Source: Herbaspirillum sp. ASV7
Lineage (GTDB): Bacteria; Pseudomonadota; Gammaproteobacteria; Burkholderiales; Burkholderiaceae_D
Assembly (NCBI RefSeq): GCF_016429215.1
Contig: NZ_JAELUH010000011.1
Location: forward strand, 31,760-95,759
Length of the DNA stretch: 64,000 nucleotides
Reading direction: 5' to 3'
Shown: positions 8,993-18,987 of the stretch, one piece after another
How the letters are laid out: the number at the start of each line of letters is the position of its first letter
Numbering within the stretch: the stretch's first letter is position 1
Position numbers and translations under genes: made by a program
The notes under the pieces: generated by a model
The model's input: the letters and a program-made list of their open reading frames with translations, nothing else
Databases searched by the model: none
What the model was told of the DNA's origin: nothing

Positions 8993-9463
8993 TCAGGCGC
9001 GGTGATACGGATGGTTCTGCGTAATCGACCATGCCCGGTACAGTTGCTCGGCCAGCATGACGCGCACCATGCCATGCGGCAGGGTCATGCTGGAAATCCG
9101 GATGAGCGTATCGGCGCCGGCCTTGAATCCGGGATCGAGCCCGTCGGCGCCACCGATGACGAAGGCCACGTCGCGGCCATCCTGCTGCCACTGGACCAGT
9201 TGCTGCGACAGCTGCACCGAGGTCCAGTCGCGCCCGCGTTCGTCCAGCGCGATCACGCGCGCGCCCTTGGGCAACGCCGCTTCGATCTTCTCGCGCTCCT
9301 GCGCCATGACAGTTTCGGCCGTGCGGCTGCCGGAGCGTTCGACGGGTTTGATTTCCTTGAGGATGATCCGGCATTCCGGTGGCATGCGCTTGGCATACTC
9401 CTGGAAGCCGGTTTCGATCCACGCCGGCATCTTGTGGCCGACGGCAGCGATGACCAGCTGCAT
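8993..9463 (-). CDS. rlmH: 23S rRNA pseudouridine-1915 N3-methyltransferase
   Basis: A 156-residue SPOUT-class methyltransferase that methylates pseudouridine 1915 in helix 69 of 23S rRNA on assembled ribosomes. The trefoil-knot cofactor site is visible as [21 protein letters not shown] and [20 protein letters not shown], and the C-terminus YHRA is the usual end of the family. A TTG one codon upstream could be read as a start, but ATG 9463 overlaps the rsfS stop by one base (TGATG) and gives the usual length. RsfS and RlmH both act on the large ribosomal subunit. Confidence 0.97.
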   Translation of the reverse strand: MQLVIAAVGHKMPAWIETGFQEYAKRMPPECRIILKEIKPVERSGSRTAETVMAQEREKIEAALPKGARVIALDERGRDWTSVQLSQQLVQWQQDGRDVAFVIGGADGLDPGFKAGADTLIRISSMTLPHGMVRVMLAEQLYRAWSITQNHPYHRA

Positions 9464-10266
9464 CAAGCCTTGCTGGCGCGCTTGGCTGCCGGCTTCTTGG
9501 CGGTCTCGCTCTTGGCGGCTGCCACGCGCACGGTCTTGCCGGTCGGGGTCTTGGGTGCGGCGGTCTTGCTGCGGGTGGTCGCAGCCTTGGGCGCTGCAGC
9601 CTTGGGCGCTGCAGCCTTGGTGCCGGCCGCCTTGGTGGCGGCAGCGGTGCCACGGGTGCTGGTGCTGCGGGTGGTGGTGGTCTTGGGCGCAGCAGTCTTG
9701 GTACCAGTGGTGCGGGTGGTACGGGTGGCGCCGGTGGCTGCACGCGTGCCGGTCGCGGTGGTGGTGCGCGGCTTGCGGGCTGGCTTCTTCGGTGCGTCCT
9801 CGTCGTCGTCCAGCGCCTGGCTGGCTTCGACCGCTTCGGCCTGGGCGCGGGTGCGGCGGTTCTTGGGCGCGGGTGCTTCTTCTACCGCTGCGCGCTTGGC
9901 GGCGGCCGAGGTACCGGTGCGCTTGGCCGCGCCCAGCTTGACTTCCTTGTCGCCCCAGATTTCTTCCAGGCGGTAGTAGGTGCGGATGGCCGGCTGCATG
10001 ATGTGCACGATCATGTCACCCAGGTCGACCAGCACCCATTCGCCGGTATCTTCGCCTTCGACGCTGATGACCTGGCCGCCCTTGGCCTTGACCTTGTCAC
10101 GCACGGAGGCGGCCAGGGCCTTGGTCTGGCGGTTGGAGGTGCCGGAGGCGATCGCCACGCGGTCGAACAGGCTGGTCAGGTGGGTGGTGTCGAAGATGCG
10201 GATTTCTTGCGCCTTGACGTCTTCCAGGGCGTCCACGACCAGGGTTTGCAGTTTTTTGATGTCCAT
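9463..10266 (-). CDS. rsfS: Ribosomal silencing factor RsfS with long Ala/Lys/Thr-rich tail
   Basis: The first 112 residues are a complete RsfS domain ([61 protein letters not shown]). RsfS binds uL14 and blocks subunit joining when nutrients are low. A tail of about 155 residues follows: a charged linker ([16 protein letters not shown]), then low-complexity repeats of Ala, Thr, Lys, Arg and Pro ([19 protein letters not shown]), resembling histone H1-like or AlgP-type tails. Typical RsfS proteins are only about 105-120 residues. The frame has no stop before 9463, and rlmH overlaps the stop, so the tail is not an obvious sequencing error. The tail's function is unknown. Confidence 0.93.
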   Translation of the reverse strand: MDIKKLQTLVVDALEDVKAQEIRIFDTTHLTSLFDRVAIASGTSNRQTKALAASVRDKVKAKGGQVISVEGEDTGEWVLVDLGDMIVHIMQPAIRTYYRLEEIWGDKEVKLGAAKRTGTSAAAKRAAVEEAPAPKNRRTRAQAEAVEASQALDDDEDAPKKPARKPRTTTATGTRAATGATRTTRTTGTKTAAPKTTTTRSTSTRGTAAATKAAGTKAAAPKAAAPKAATTRSKTAAPKTPTGKTVRVAAAKSETAKKPAAKRASKA

Positions 10267-10931
10267 TAGTTTCGGTACAGATGTTGTTGTTCGATATAGT
10301 CTAGCACCCTGCCCGGGATCAGCGAATCGGGTCGGATGCCGCGTTGCAGCTGGGCACGGATTTCGGTCGAGGAGATATCGACCGCCAGCCCGAGGGCCAG
10401 GTAGCCGTATCCGTGCGTGGTGCTGCGGATGTCTTGCGGCGCAGCGCTGCGCCGCTTGAATTCTTCCCTCACGGCCGGCGGCACATGGGCGTCGGCCAGT
10501 TCGAAGCCGGGGCGCGAGGCGGCGCACAGGTGCGCGTAGTCAAACAGTTCCTGCCAGTGTTGCCAGGTATCGAGGTGCTGCAGCTGGTCGGCACCCATCA
10601 GGAAGACGATGGAGACCTCAGGACCCAGCTCCGCGCGCAGTGCGCGCAGGGTGTCGATGGTATAGGTGGCGCTGGTACGGCGGATTTCCTGCTCGTCGAT
10701 CACCACCGGCAAGGGCTGGCTGTCGAAGGCGCGCCTGACCATCTCCACCCGGTCCGCCGGCGCGGCCTGCAGGCCGTGCTTCTGCCAGGGGTTGCCGGTG
10801 GGAATGATGCGCAGCTCATCCGGACGCAGCAATTGCACGAAATGCTCGGCCAGCAGTACATGGCCATTGTGCACCGGATCGAAGCTGCCGCCGAGCACGG
10901 CAATGCAGCGTTGCGCCGCAGGCGGCGCCAT
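10266..10931 (-). CDS. nadD: Nicotinate-nucleotide adenylyltransferase
   Basis: A 221-residue NadD, which joins nicotinate mononucleotide and ATP to give deamido-NAD in NAD synthesis. The nucleotidyltransferase motif GGSFDPVHNGHV (HxGH) is near residue 11, and ISSTEIRAQL, the second ATP-binding motif, near residue 192. The frame is open further upstream inside hemF, but the family begins at [18 protein letters not shown] 10931 overlaps the hemF stop by one base, and its stop overlaps the rsfS ATG by one base (TAATG), so hemF, nadD and rsfS are translationally coupled. Confidence 0.96.
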   Translation of the reverse strand: MAPPAAQRCIAVLGGSFDPVHNGHVLLAEHFVQLLRPDELRIIPTGNPWQKHGLQAAPADRVEMVRRAFDSQPLPVVIDEQEIRRTSATYTIDTLRALRAELGPEVSIVFLMGADQLQHLDTWQHWQELFDYAHLCAASRPGFELADAHVPPAVREEFKRRSAAPQDIRSTTHGYGYLALGLAVDISSTEIRAQLQRGIRPDSLIPGRVLDYIEQQHLYRN

Positions 10932-11851
10932 TACAGCCATTCCTTGTGCACCAGGAAGTCGGTGTAGAGGGCCGCCTCCGGCGAGCCCGCCTCGGGATGC
11001 CAGTCGTAGCGCCACTTCACCAGCGGCGGCATCGACATCAGGATCGATTCGGTACGGCCTCCCGATTGCAGGCCGAACAGCGTGCCCCGGTCGAAGACCA
11101 GGTTGAATTCCACATAGCGTCCCCGGCGATAGGCCTGGAAGTCGCGCTCGCGTTCGCCATAAGGCGTGTCGCGGCGCGCCGCCACGATGGGCAGGTAGGC
11201 CGCCAGGAAGGCGTCGCCGACACTGCGCAGCATGGCGAAGGCGTCATCGAAGGGCAGGGCGTTGAAGTCATCGAAGAAGATGCCACCGACGCCGCGCGGT
11301 TCCTTGCGGTGCTTCAGGTAGAAATACTCGTCGCACCAGGTCTTGAAGCGCGGATACAGCTCGGCGCCGAAGGGTTCCAGCGCATCCCGACAGGTGCGAT
11401 GGAAATGGCGGGCATCCTCGGCCACGCCGTAATAGGGCGTCAGGTCCATGCCGCCACCGAACCACCAGACCGGCTCCTCACCCTCGGCATGCGCGCTGAA
11501 GAAGCGCACGTTCATGTGCACCGTCGGCACATGCGGGTTGCGCGGATGCAGCACCAGCGACACGCCCATGGCTTCCCAGGCGCGTCCAGCCAGGTGCGGG
11601 CGGTTGGCCGCGGCCGAAGGCGGCAGGTTCTTGCCCATCACATGCGAGAAGCCGACGCCACCACGCTCCAGCAGATTGCCTTCCTCGAGCAGGCGCGAGG
11701 TGCCGCCGCCGCCTTCCGGACGCTCCCAGGAATCGGCCAGGAAGGCGCAGCCATCGGCTTCTTCAAGGGCCGCGACGATGCGCTGTTGCAGATCCTGCAG
11801 GTAGGTCTTGACGGAGGAGGCGTGGCTCGATGCGTTGGAATGTGTGGTCAC
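10931..11851 (-). CDS. hemF: Oxygen-dependent coproporphyrinogen III oxidase
   Basis: About 306 residues, close to E. coli HemF (299). It oxidatively decarboxylates coproporphyrinogen III to protoporphyrinogen IX in haem synthesis. Motifs: [72 protein letters not shown]. The GTG at 11851 gives the normal length. ATG 11905 would add 18 residues that lack family character, and its surroundings (TACAAT over the ATG) look more like a -10 promoter box on the - strand. First gene of the hemF-nadD-rsfS-rlmH-maf-rng run. Confidence 0.95.
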   Translation of the reverse strand: MTTHSNASSHASSVKTYLQDLQQRIVAALEEADGCAFLADSWERPEGGGGTSRLLEEGNLLERGGVGFSHVMGKNLPPSAAANRPHLAGRAWEAMGVSLVLHPRNPHVPTVHMNVRFFSAHAEGEEPVWWFGGGMDLTPYYGVAEDARHFHRTCRDALEPFGAELYPRFKTWCDEYFYLKHRKEPRGVGGIFFDDFNALPFDDAFAMLRSVGDAFLAAYLPIVAARRDTPYGERERDFQAYRRGRYVEFNLVFDRGTLFGLQSGGRTESILMSMPPLVKWRYDWHPEAGSPEAALYTDFLVHKEWL

Positions 11852-11939
11852 GGCGGGTCGCTCTGATGCACGGTTACTGGACGGAAATGCGTTCCAACCC
11901 GCCATTGTACCTTGCCAGCCCCGCCCATGGGCGGCAAAA

Positions 11940-11967
11940 GCAGGCCCGGCGGCCGGGCCGGGCCTGC
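11940..11967 (-). terminator. Rho-independent terminator after mscS
   Basis: GCAGGCCCGGC and GCCGGGCCTGC form a perfect 11-bp GC-rich stem around a 6-base loop, 18 bases past the mscS stop. On the - strand it is followed by TTTTGCC. Confidence 0.8.
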
Positions 11968-11984
11968 GGTGTGGGCTGGCAGCC

Positions 11985-12818
11985 TCAGCCGGGCTGTTGT
12001 GCCGGCGCCAGCGGCACGGCCACCTGGTAGGTCGCCGGTGCCGGCCAGCCTTGCTGCAGGCAGACCTCGGCGATGGCATTCTGCACATCGTTGTAGACCT
12101 GGCCGAAATTGGGTGTGGGAGCGTGCACGCGCAGGGCGATCAGGGTACCGGTGGCATTGAATTCCTGGATCACGATGGCCGGCGCCGGCGTTTCCAACAC
12201 ATTGGGGATGGCCTTGACGCGCTCGGTCAACCTGGCAATGGCTTCCCGTGGATCGACGCTATAGGCAATCTGGCAACGCAGGTCGGTACGGCGGGTGGCG
12301 TTGACGTTGTAGTTGATGATGTTTTCCGAGAACAGCTTGTTGTTGCCGATGACCACGCGCAGGTTGTTGTCGGTGGTGATGATGGTAGTCACCAGGCCGA
12401 TGTCGGAGACAGTGCCGGTCTGGCCGGCGGCGGTGATGTAGTCGCCCACCTTGAAGGGACGCAGCACCACCAGGAAGATGCCGGCCGCGAAGTTCGACAG
12501 CAGGCCCGACCAGGCCACGCCCAGTGCCACGCCGACGGCGCCGATCATGGCGGCGAAGGAGGTGGTGGGGATGCCGCACACTTCCAGGATGCCCATCACC
12601 AGCAGCACCCGCAGGATCACATGCATGGCCGAGCTGGCGTAGTTGATCAGCGTGGTCTCGAACTGGCGCGCCGTCAGCACCCGGCGTACCACCTTGGCGA
12701 AGGTGTTGATGAACATGCCGCCGATGATCCAGATGGCCAGGGCGGCGATCACCTTCAGGCCAAAGGGGACCAGGTAGAGGTTGATCAGGGTGTCGAGGTT
12801 GAGGAGGTGTTGCGGCAT
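11985..12818 (-). CDS. mscS: Small-conductance mechanosensitive channel MscS
   Basis: A 277-residue MscS-family channel that opens under membrane tension to release solutes during hypo-osmotic shock. Three membrane segments lie in the first 110 residues. The pore helix TM3 has the Gly/Ala pattern [19 protein letters not shown], followed by [10 protein letters not shown], and then the cytoplasmic beta and alpha/beta cage domain to residue 277. Length and layout match E. coli MscS (286). The ATG is preceded by GGAAAGGA eight bases upstream. Monocistronic between two terminators. Confidence 0.95.
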   Translation of the reverse strand: MPQHLLNLDTLINLYLVPFGLKVIAALAIWIIGGMFINTFAKVVRRVLTARQFETTLINYASSAMHVILRVLLVMGILEVCGIPTTSFAAMIGAVGVALGVAWSGLLSNFAAGIFLVVLRPFKVGDYITAAGQTGTVSDIGLVTTIITTDNNLRVVIGNNKLFSENIINYNVNATRRTDLRCQIAYSVDPREAIARLTERVKAIPNVLETPAPAIVIQEFNATGTLIALRVHAPTPNFGQVYNDVQNAIAEVCLQQGWPAPATYQVAVPLAPAQQPG

Positions 12819-12957
12819 CGAGGATTCCTTTCCTGCTTGTTATGGATGGCGATGATGGAGGGGGCGGCGGTGCGCCTGTCGTGCTTAGTGCGTGTCTGGC
12901 CCGCTTTTGTTGCAGTGCACGAGCACATTCTATGGCAGGCGGCACCTGCAAAATGAC

Positions 12958-12992
12958 GATCCCCCGCAATGCGCCAGGCATTGCGGGGGATC
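12958..12992 (-). terminator. Rho-independent terminator after purD
   Basis: GATCCCCCGCAATG and CATTGCGGGGGATC form a perfect 14-bp stem with a 7-base loop, 34 bases past the purD stop. On the - strand it is followed by GTCATTTTGC. Confidence 0.8.
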
Positions 12993-13026
12993 GCACGATC
13001 CTGTCGGACGCAGTTGCGCCTGGCGA

Positions 13027-14295
13027 TTAGCGCTTCAGGGCGCGCCAGCCGATATCGCGACGCATCTGCGAACCGGCGAAATGGATCAGGTCGGCCGCAT
13101 CGTAGGCATGCTTCTGCGCGACCTTGACGCTATCGCCCAGGCCCACCACGCACAGCACGCGGCCACCGTTGGTGGTCAGCTTCTCGCCGGTCAGGGTGGT
13201 GCCGGCGTGGAAGGTCACGCAATCCACGGTTTCGGCCGGGATGTCGGTGATCAGGTCGCCACGGCGCGGTTCTTCCGGGTAGCCGTGGGCGGCCATGACC
13301 ACGCCCAGCGCGGTACGGCGGTCCCATTCCAGCTCGACCTTGTCCAGCGTGCCGGTGACAGCGTGTTCGAACACGGTCAGCAGGTCAGTCTTCAGGCGCG
13401 CCATGATGGGCTGGGTTTCCGGGTCGCCCATGCGGCAGTTGAATTCCAGCGTCTTGGGGTTGCCTTCGGCGTCGATCATCAGGCCGGCATACAGGAAGCC
13501 GGAGAAGGGGATGCCATCCTTGGCCATGCCCTGCACGGTGGGCACGATGATCTCGCGCATCACGCGCGCATGCAGTGCCGGCGTGACGATGGGGGCCGGA
13601 GAGTACGCGCCCATGCCGCCGGTGTTGGGGCCCTGGTCGTGGTCCAGCAGGCGCTTGTGGTCCTGGCTGGTGGCCAGCGGCAGGATGTTCTTGCCGTCGA
13701 CCATGACGATGAAGGAAGCCTCTTCACCGGCCAGGAATTCCTCGATCACCACGCGCGCGCCGGCGTCGCCCAGCTTGTTGTCGGAGAGCATCATGTCCAC
13801 GGCCGAATGGGCTTCTTCCAGCGTCATGGCGACCACCACACCCTTGCCGGCCGCCAGGCCGTCGGCCTTGATGACGATGGGCGCGCCCTTCTTGGCGATG
13901 TAGTCGTGGGCGGCGGCCAGGTCCGAGAAGGTCTGGTACTCCGCCGTGGGGATCGCATGGCGATGCATGAAGGCCTTGGCGAAGTCCTTGGAGCTTTCCA
14001 GCTGCGCGGCTTCGCGGGTGGGGCCGAAGATCTTCAGGCCACGGCCACGGAAGACGTTGACGATGCCGGCCGCCAGCGGGCCTTCGGGGCCGACCACGGT
14101 CAGTGCCACGTGTTCCTTCTCGACGAAGTCGGCCAGCGCCACCGGGTCGGTGATGGCGATGTTCTGCAGGCGCTCGTCGAGCGCGGTGCCGCCATTACCG
14201 GGAGCGACATAGACCGTCTGGATGCGCGGCGACTTGGCAATGGCCCAGGCCAGCGCATGTTCACGGCCACCGGAGCCAACAACTAGGATTTTCAT
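13027..14295 (-). CDS. purD: Phosphoribosylamine-glycine ligase (GARS)
   Basis: A 422-residue PurD, which joins phosphoribosylamine, glycine and ATP to give GAR, the second step of purine synthesis. N-terminal MKILVVGSGGREHALAW, then VGPEGPLAAGI, the ATP-grasp segment PIVIKADGLAAGKGVVVA, EEFLAGEEASFIVMVDG, DHKRLLDHDQGPNTGGMGAYSP and LEFNCRMGDPETQPIM. Full family length (E. coli 429). It is followed by its own terminator and lies 34 bases downstream of yebC on the same strand. Confidence 0.97.
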   Translation of the reverse strand: MKILVVGSGGREHALAWAIAKSPRIQTVYVAPGNGGTALDERLQNIAITDPVALADFVEKEHVALTVVGPEGPLAAGIVNVFRGRGLKIFGPTREAAQLESSKDFAKAFMHRHAIPTAEYQTFSDLAAAHDYIAKKGAPIVIKADGLAAGKGVVVAMTLEEAHSAVDMMLSDNKLGDAGARVVIEEFLAGEEASFIVMVDGKNILPLATSQDHKRLLDHDQGPNTGGMGAYSPAPIVTPALHARVMREIIVPTVQGMAKDGIPFSGFLYAGLMIDAEGNPKTLEFNCRMGDPETQPIMARLKTDLLTVFEHAVTGTLDKVELEWDRRTALGVVMAAHGYPEEPRRGDLITDIPAETVDCVTFHAGTTLTGEKLTTNGGRVLCVVGLGDSVKVAQKHAYDAADLIHFAGSQMRRDIGWRALKR

Positions 14296-14329
14296 GGGAT
14301 ATGGGAGTAAAAGTGGCGATTCGGGGCAA

Positions 14330-15055
14330 TTATTCTTCGATCACGGCATTGGTATAGAGCTCCTGGGTATCGTCCAGGTTCTCCAGGGCGTCCAGCAATT
14401 TCTGCATCTTCACGCCTTCCTCGCCGGCAAACACGGTCTCGGTCGAGGGCTTCATGGTGATCTCGGCGACCTCGGCCTTGAAGCCGGCCGCTTCCATGGC
14501 GGCCTTCACGGCCGAGAAGTCGTTGGGGCCGGTCAGCACTTCGATGCCGCCTTCCTCGTCGGTGATGACGTCTTCGGCGCCGGCTTCCAGCGCCGCTTCC
14601 ATGACCGCGTTCTCGTCGGTGCCGGGGGCGTACATCAGCTGGCCGCAGTGCTTGAACAGGAAGGCCACCGAGCCTTCGGTCCCCATGTTGCCGCCGAACT
14701 TGGAGAAGGCGTGGCGCACCTCGGCCACGGTACGCACGCGGTTGTCGGTCATGCAGTCGACGATGATGGCGGCGCCATTGATGCCGTAGCCTTCATAGCG
14801 CACTTCTTCGTAGTTCACGCCATCCAGGGCGCCGGTGCCGCGCTGGATGGCGCGGGTGACGTTGTCCTTGGGCATGTTGGCGTCGGAGGCGCGGTCCACC
14901 GCCAGACGCAGGCGCGGGTTGGCGTCCGGGTCGCCGCCGCCCATGCGGGCAGCCACGGTGATTTCCTTGATCAGGCGCGTCCAGATGCGACCACGCCTTT
15001 CATCCTGACGGCCTTTACGGTGCTGAATATTGGCCCATTTGCTGTGTCCAGCCAT
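14330..15055 (-). CDS. yebC: YebC/PmpR-family regulator (TACO1 family)
   Basis: A 241-residue YebC-family protein. Family members act as translation or transcription regulators; several have been linked to ribosome pausing at proline stretches. Motifs: [18 protein letters not shown] at the N-terminus, [52 protein letters not shown]. The frame is open upstream, but the family starts at this ATG. The usual KRGKIFTRL segment reads [10 protein letters not shown] here, a mild deviation. Probably transcribed with purD. Confidence 0.95.
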   Translation of the reverse strand: MAGHSKWANIQHRKGRQDERRGRIWTRLIKEITVAARMGGGDPDANPRLRLAVDRASDANMPKDNVTRAIQRGTGALDGVNYEEVRYEGYGINGAAIIVDCMTDNRVRTVAEVRHAFSKFGGNMGTEGSVAFLFKHCGQLMYAPGTDENAVMEAALEAGAEDVITDEEGGIEVLTGPNDFSAVKAAMEAAGFKAEVAEITMKPSTETVFAGEEGVKMQKLLDALENLDDTQELYTNAVIEE

Positions 15056-15221
15056 GTTGAATCTTTCGTGCGAGATGGTGAGGCCAGAAGCGTTCCGTTG
15101 CGCGCCGCTGCGTCCATCCGGGAGCGGGCCGCGAAGACGGGCGCCGCCGGCAACGGATCGGTGCAGAAGAGGGCAAAGCACAGGCAGGCCCCATAATGGA
15201 CGTCTGCCGCTACGTTCTGAC

Positions 15222-15227
15222 TATAAT
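15222..15227 (+). promoter_or_regulatory. Likely -10 box for the YjgR gene
   Basis: A perfect TATAAT lies 60 bases before the ATG at 15287, in the gap divergent from yebC. No good -35 box was found at the expected spacing, so this rests on the -10 alone. Confidence 0.45.
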
Positions 15228-15286
15228 CGGGCGGGCATTTTACCATACCGCCAACCCGTGATTTCCGCCTAGCGAGGCTTGCCGAC

Positions 15287-16936
15287 ATGATTAATCCACT
15301 TCCCATCGCCATTCAATCCAGTCATTCCGGCGGGCAACTGTGCCTGTTGCCGCAACTGGCCAATCGCCACGGTTGCATCACCGGCGCTACCGGCACCGGC
15401 AAGACCGTGACCCTGCAGGTGCTGGCCCAAGCCCTCTCGGAGATCGGCGTGCCGGTCTTCATGGCCGACGTCAAGGGCGACCTGTCGGGCCTGGGCAAGG
15501 CCGGCAGCGCCTCGCCCAAGGCACGCGAACGCCTGGCCCAGCTGGGCTTGCCCGAGCCGGCCTGGGCCGCCGCGCCGGTGGCGTTCTGGGACGTCTTCGG
15601 AGAGCAGGGCCATCCGGTGCGGGCCACCATCTCCGACATGGGCCCGCTGATGCTGGCGCGCATGCTCAACCTCAACGACACCCAGCAGGGCGTGCTGCAG
15701 CTGGTGTTCAAGATCGCCGACGACAACGGCCTGCTGCTGCTCGATACCAAGGACCTGCGCGCCATGCTGCAGCACGTGGGCGAGAACGCGGCGCAGTTCA
15801 AGACCGAATACGGCAACATCTCGGCGGCCAGCATCGGCGCCATCCAGCGCGGCCTGATCGGCATCGACGAGCAGGGCGGCGACCGCTTCTTCGGCGAGCC
15901 CATGCTCGACATCGCCGACTGGATGCAGACCGACGGCCAGGGCCGTGGCGTCATCAACATCCTGGCCGCCGACAAGCTCATGAATGCGCCGCGCCTGTAT
16001 TCGACCTTCCTGCTGTGGATGCTCGCGGAGCTGTTCGAGCACCTGCCCGAGGTGGGCGACCTGGACAAGCCGAAGATGGTCTTCTTCTTCGACGAGGCCC
16101 ATCTGCTCTTCGATGAAGCCCCCAAGCCGCTGCTGCAGAAGATCGAACAGGTGGTGCGCCTGATCCGCTCCAAGGGCGTGGGCGTGTATTTCGTGACCCA
16201 GAATCCGCTGGACATCCCCGACACCGTGCTGGGCCAGCTGGGCAACCGCGTGCAGCATGCCCTGCGCGCCTACACCCCGCGCGACCAGAAGGCCGTCACC
16301 GCCGCCGCCGAGACCTTCCGGCCCAATCCGCAGCTCAACACCGCACAGGCCATCACCGAATTGGGCGTGGGCGAGGCCCTGGTGTCCTTCCTGGATGAGA
16401 AGGGCCGGCCCAACGTGGTCGAGCGCGGCTACATCCTGACCCCGTCCTCGCAGATCGGCCCACTCACCGCCGACGAGCGACGCGCCCTGATCGCTTCCTC
16501 GCTGGTGGCCGGCGTCTATGAACAGGCGGTCGATCGGGAGTCGGCCTATGAACGCCTGAAGGGCCGGGCGGTGCAACAGCCACAGGCCGTACCACCATCC
16601 CCGGCAGTACCCGATCCGACCCCGGTGGATGACAATGCCTGGGGCGCCTCGGCCGGTCGCGCCGCGCCGGCTCCCGCGCCAGTGCCACGCCCCACCGGCG
16701 GCAGCCGCATGCCACCCACGACCGCCCCCGCGCCGCAGCCGGCTCCGGCTGACGGTGGCGGCCTGGGCGACCTGCTCAAGGACGCCGCCGGCGGCATCTT
16801 AGGCAATGGCGGCGGCAGCCGCCGCAGCGACTCGCCCCTGCAGGCCATGGTCAAGTCGGCAGCCCGCAGCATCGGTTCCCAGGTCGGGCGCGAGATCATT
16901 CGTGGCGTGCTGGGCTCGCTGATGAAAAAGCGCTGA
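15287..16936 (+). CDS. yjgR: HerA-like ATPase, DUF853/YjgR family
   Basis: A 549-residue P-loop ATPase of the HerA/FtsK superfamily, YjgR (DUF853) branch, with no settled role. Walker A is GATGTGKT (residues 33-40); [15 protein letters not shown] follows strand 2; Walker B is [12 protein letters not shown] near residue 265; then [15 protein letters not shown] and a sensor Arg region. Residues about 425-500 are a Pro/Ala-rich linker ([13 protein letters not shown]), and the C-terminus [19 protein letters not shown] is typical of the family. Monocistronic, divergent from yebC. Confidence 0.92.
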   Translation: MINPLPIAIQSSHSGGQLCLLPQLANRHGCITGATGTGKTVTLQVLAQALSEIGVPVFMADVKGDLSGLGKAGSASPKARERLAQLGLPEPAWAAAPVAFWDVFGEQGHPVRATISDMGPLMLARMLNLNDTQQGVLQLVFKIADDNGLLLLDTKDLRAMLQHVGENAAQFKTEYGNISAASIGAIQRGLIGIDEQGGDRFFGEPMLDIADWMQTDGQGRGVINILAADKLMNAPRLYSTFLLWMLAELFEHLPEVGDLDKPKMVFFFDEAHLLFDEAPKPLLQKIEQVVRLIRSKGVGVYFVTQNPLDIPDTVLGQLGNRVQHALRAYTPRDQKAVTAAAETFRPNPQLNTAQAITELGVGEALVSFLDEKGRPNVVERGYILTPSSQIGPLTADERRALIASSLVAGVYEQAVDRESAYERLKGRAVQQPQAVPPSPAVPDPTPVDDNAWGASAGRAAPAPAPVPRPTGGSRMPPTTAPAPQPAPADGGGLGDLLKDAAGGILGNGGGSRRSDSPLQAMVKSAARSIGSQVGREIIRGVLGSLMKKR

Positions 16937-17005
16937 GGATGGTTTGAGGGGCGCGGATGCGACCGTCCCCGGCACCCAGCCGGCGGACGGTTTACAATCG
17001 CGGCC

Positions 17006-17920
17006 ATGATCGCCGCCACTCCTCATTCCGCGCCGCGCCAGGCTTTCCTGAGCGGACTCGTCCTCGCCATCGTTGGCGCCATCTTCTTCTCCGCCAAGGC
17101 CATCGTCGCCAAGCTGATGTACCGCTACCAGGTCGATGCGGTCATGGTGATCACCCTGCGCATGGTGTTTTCCTTCCCCATGTTCGCCGTCGTGGCGGTC
17201 TGGAAGGCCCGCACCCAGCCGCCGCTGGCGCGCGCCGACTACCTGCGCATCGTGGTGCTCGGGCTGATGGGCTATTACCTGTCGAGCTTCCTCGACTTCC
17301 TCGGACTGCAATACATCTCGGCCGGGCTGGAGCGGCTGATCCTGTTCCTGACACCTTCCTTCGTGATGCTGATCGCCTTTTTCTTCTTCAAGCGCAAGGT
17401 CGGCTGGATCGAGTGGGCGGCGCTGCTGGTGTCCTATTTCGGCACCGTCCTGGTGCTGCAGCACGACCTGCACACCGGCGGCAGCGACGTCATCCTGGGC
17501 AGCCTGCTGGTGCTGGGCTCGGCCTTCAGTTATTCGATCTACCTGATTTCCTCGGGCGAGCTGGTGCGCCGGGTGGGGGCGGTGCGGCTGGTGGCCTATG
17601 CCATGTGCGTCTCCAGCGTGGCCTGCGTGATCCAGTTCTTCGTGCTGCGCAGTCCTGGTGAACTGCTGACCCAGGCCGCCGGCGTCTATCAGCTCTCGCT
17701 CTTCAATGCCGTCTTCTGCACCGTGCTGCCGGTGTTCCTGACCATGGTCGCGGTGGCCCGCATCGGCGCGCCCACGGCGGCCCAGGCCGGGCTGGTGGGG
17801 CCGGTCTCGACGCTCTTCATGGGGGCCGTGCTGCTGGACGAGCCCATCACCGGCATCCAGCTGCTGGGTACCTCGCTGGTGCTGGCCGGGATGTGGCTGC
17901 TCTCGCGCAAGAAGACCTGA
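17006..17920 (+). CDS. EamA-family (DMT superfamily) transporter
   Basis: A 304-residue inner-membrane protein with ten predicted hydrophobic segments in two EamA repeats (first from LVLAIVGAIFFSAKAIVAKLMY, second from GSLLVLGSAFSYSIYLISSG). Second-repeat features PTAAQAGLVGPVSTLFMG and LDEPITGIQLLGTSLVLAG are classic EamA. The family exports small metabolites such as amino acids, but the substrate is unknown. The ATG follows a TACAAT box by about 20 bases; 74 bases separate it from qor, with another -10-like TATACT at 17938. Confidence 0.9.
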   Translation: MIAATPHSAPRQAFLSGLVLAIVGAIFFSAKAIVAKLMYRYQVDAVMVITLRMVFSFPMFAVVAVWKARTQPPLARADYLRIVVLGLMGYYLSSFLDFLGLQYISAGLERLILFLTPSFVMLIAFFFFKRKVGWIEWAALLVSYFGTVLVLQHDLHTGGSDVILGSLLVLGSAFSYSIYLISSGELVRRVGAVRLVAYAMCVSSVACVIQFFVLRSPGELLTQAAGVYQLSLFNAVFCTVLPVFLTMVAVARIGAPTAAQAGLVGPVSTLFMGAVLLDEPITGIQLLGTSLVLAGMWLLSRKKT

Positions 17921-17994
17921 GGCGTTCTATACTGCCCCACTGACCAATTTCCCCGCAGTGCGCCCAGCGCGAACCCGACAACAAGGAGACCCAG

Positions 17995-18969
17995 ATGGCA
18001 AAAGCAATCCGCATCAGCAAGACCGGCGGCCCCGAGGTGATGGAATACGTCGACGTCGAGGTCGGCGAACCCGGCCCCGGTGAGGTCCGCATCCGCCATG
18101 CCGCCGTCGGGTTGAACTTCATCGACTGCTATTTCCGTTCCGGCCTGTATCCGCAACCGCTGCCAGCGGGCCTGGGTCAGGAAGCCGCCGGCACCATCGA
18201 AGCCGTCGGCGCCGGCGTGAGCGATTTCAAGGTGGGCGACCGCGTGGCCTATGCCGGCCGTCCCAATGGAGCCTACGCCGAAGCGCGCGTGATGCCGGCC
18301 GATATCCTGGTCAAGCTGCCCGATGCGATCAGCTTCGACACCGCCGCAGCCATGATGCTGCAGGGCATGACCGTGCAATACCTGCTGCGCCAGACCTATG
18401 CGGTGCAGCCCGGCGACACCATCCTGTTCCACGCCGCCGCTGGCGGCATCGGCCTGATCGCCTGCCAGTGGGCACGCGCCCTGGGCGCAAACCTGATCGG
18501 CACCGTCAGCAGCGATGAAAAAGCCGCGCTGGCCAAGGCCCATGGCGCCACCCACGTCATCAACTACAAGACCGAGAACTTCGTCGAGCGCGTCAAGGAG
18601 ATCACCGGCGGGCGTGGCGTCCAGGTGGTGTACGACTCCATCGGCCGTGACACCTTCATCGGCTCGCTGGATTGCCTGCGACCGCGCGGCATGATGGTCA
18701 GCTTCGGCAATTCATCCGGCCCGGCGGCACCGTTCGCGGTCTCCGAGCTGGCCTCGCGCGGTTCGCTGTTCCTGACCCGACCTTCGCTGGGCAACTACAC
18801 TTCCACCCGCGCCGAACTGGAGGCCACGGCGGCCGACCTGTTCGCCGTCGTCAACAGCGGTCAGGTCAGCATCGAGATCAACCAGCGCTATGCCTTGAAG
18901 GACGTAGCCCAGGCCCATGCCGACCTGGAGGGACGCAAGACCACCGGGTCCACCATCCTGGTTCCCTGA
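17995..18969 (+). CDS. qor: Zinc-independent quinone oxidoreductase (NADPH:quinone reductase)
   Basis: A 324-residue medium-chain dehydrogenase/reductase of the zeta-crystallin/Qor type. These lack the zinc ligands of alcohol dehydrogenases and reduce quinones with NADPH. Motifs: VGLNFIDCYFRSGLYP, GLGQEAAGTIEAVG, the Rossmann motif HAAAGGIGLIACQWA, DSIGRDTF, RPSLGNYTSTRAEL. The ATG has AAGGAG ten bases upstream. A 56-codon membrane protein gene follows 18 bases later on the same transcript. Confidence 0.93.
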   Translation: MAKAIRISKTGGPEVMEYVDVEVGEPGPGEVRIRHAAVGLNFIDCYFRSGLYPQPLPAGLGQEAAGTIEAVGAGVSDFKVGDRVAYAGRPNGAYAEARVMPADILVKLPDAISFDTAAAMMLQGMTVQYLLRQTYAVQPGDTILFHAAAGGIGLIACQWARALGANLIGTVSSDEKAALAKAHGATHVINYKTENFVERVKEITGGRGVQVVYDSIGRDTFIGSLDCLRPRGMMVSFGNSSGPAAPFAVSELASRGSLFLTRPSLGNYTSTRAELEATAADLFAVVNSGQVSIEINQRYALKDVAQAHADLEGRKTTGSTILVP

Positions 18970-18987
18970 TCGTCGCACGGAGCCACC

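Noticed and set aside
9540..9720. Repeats within the rsfS tail as a possible DNA repeat element
   Set aside because: The repeats follow codon periodicity of Ala/Lys/Pro and Thr/Arg units inside an intact frame, so they are protein low complexity rather than a separate element.
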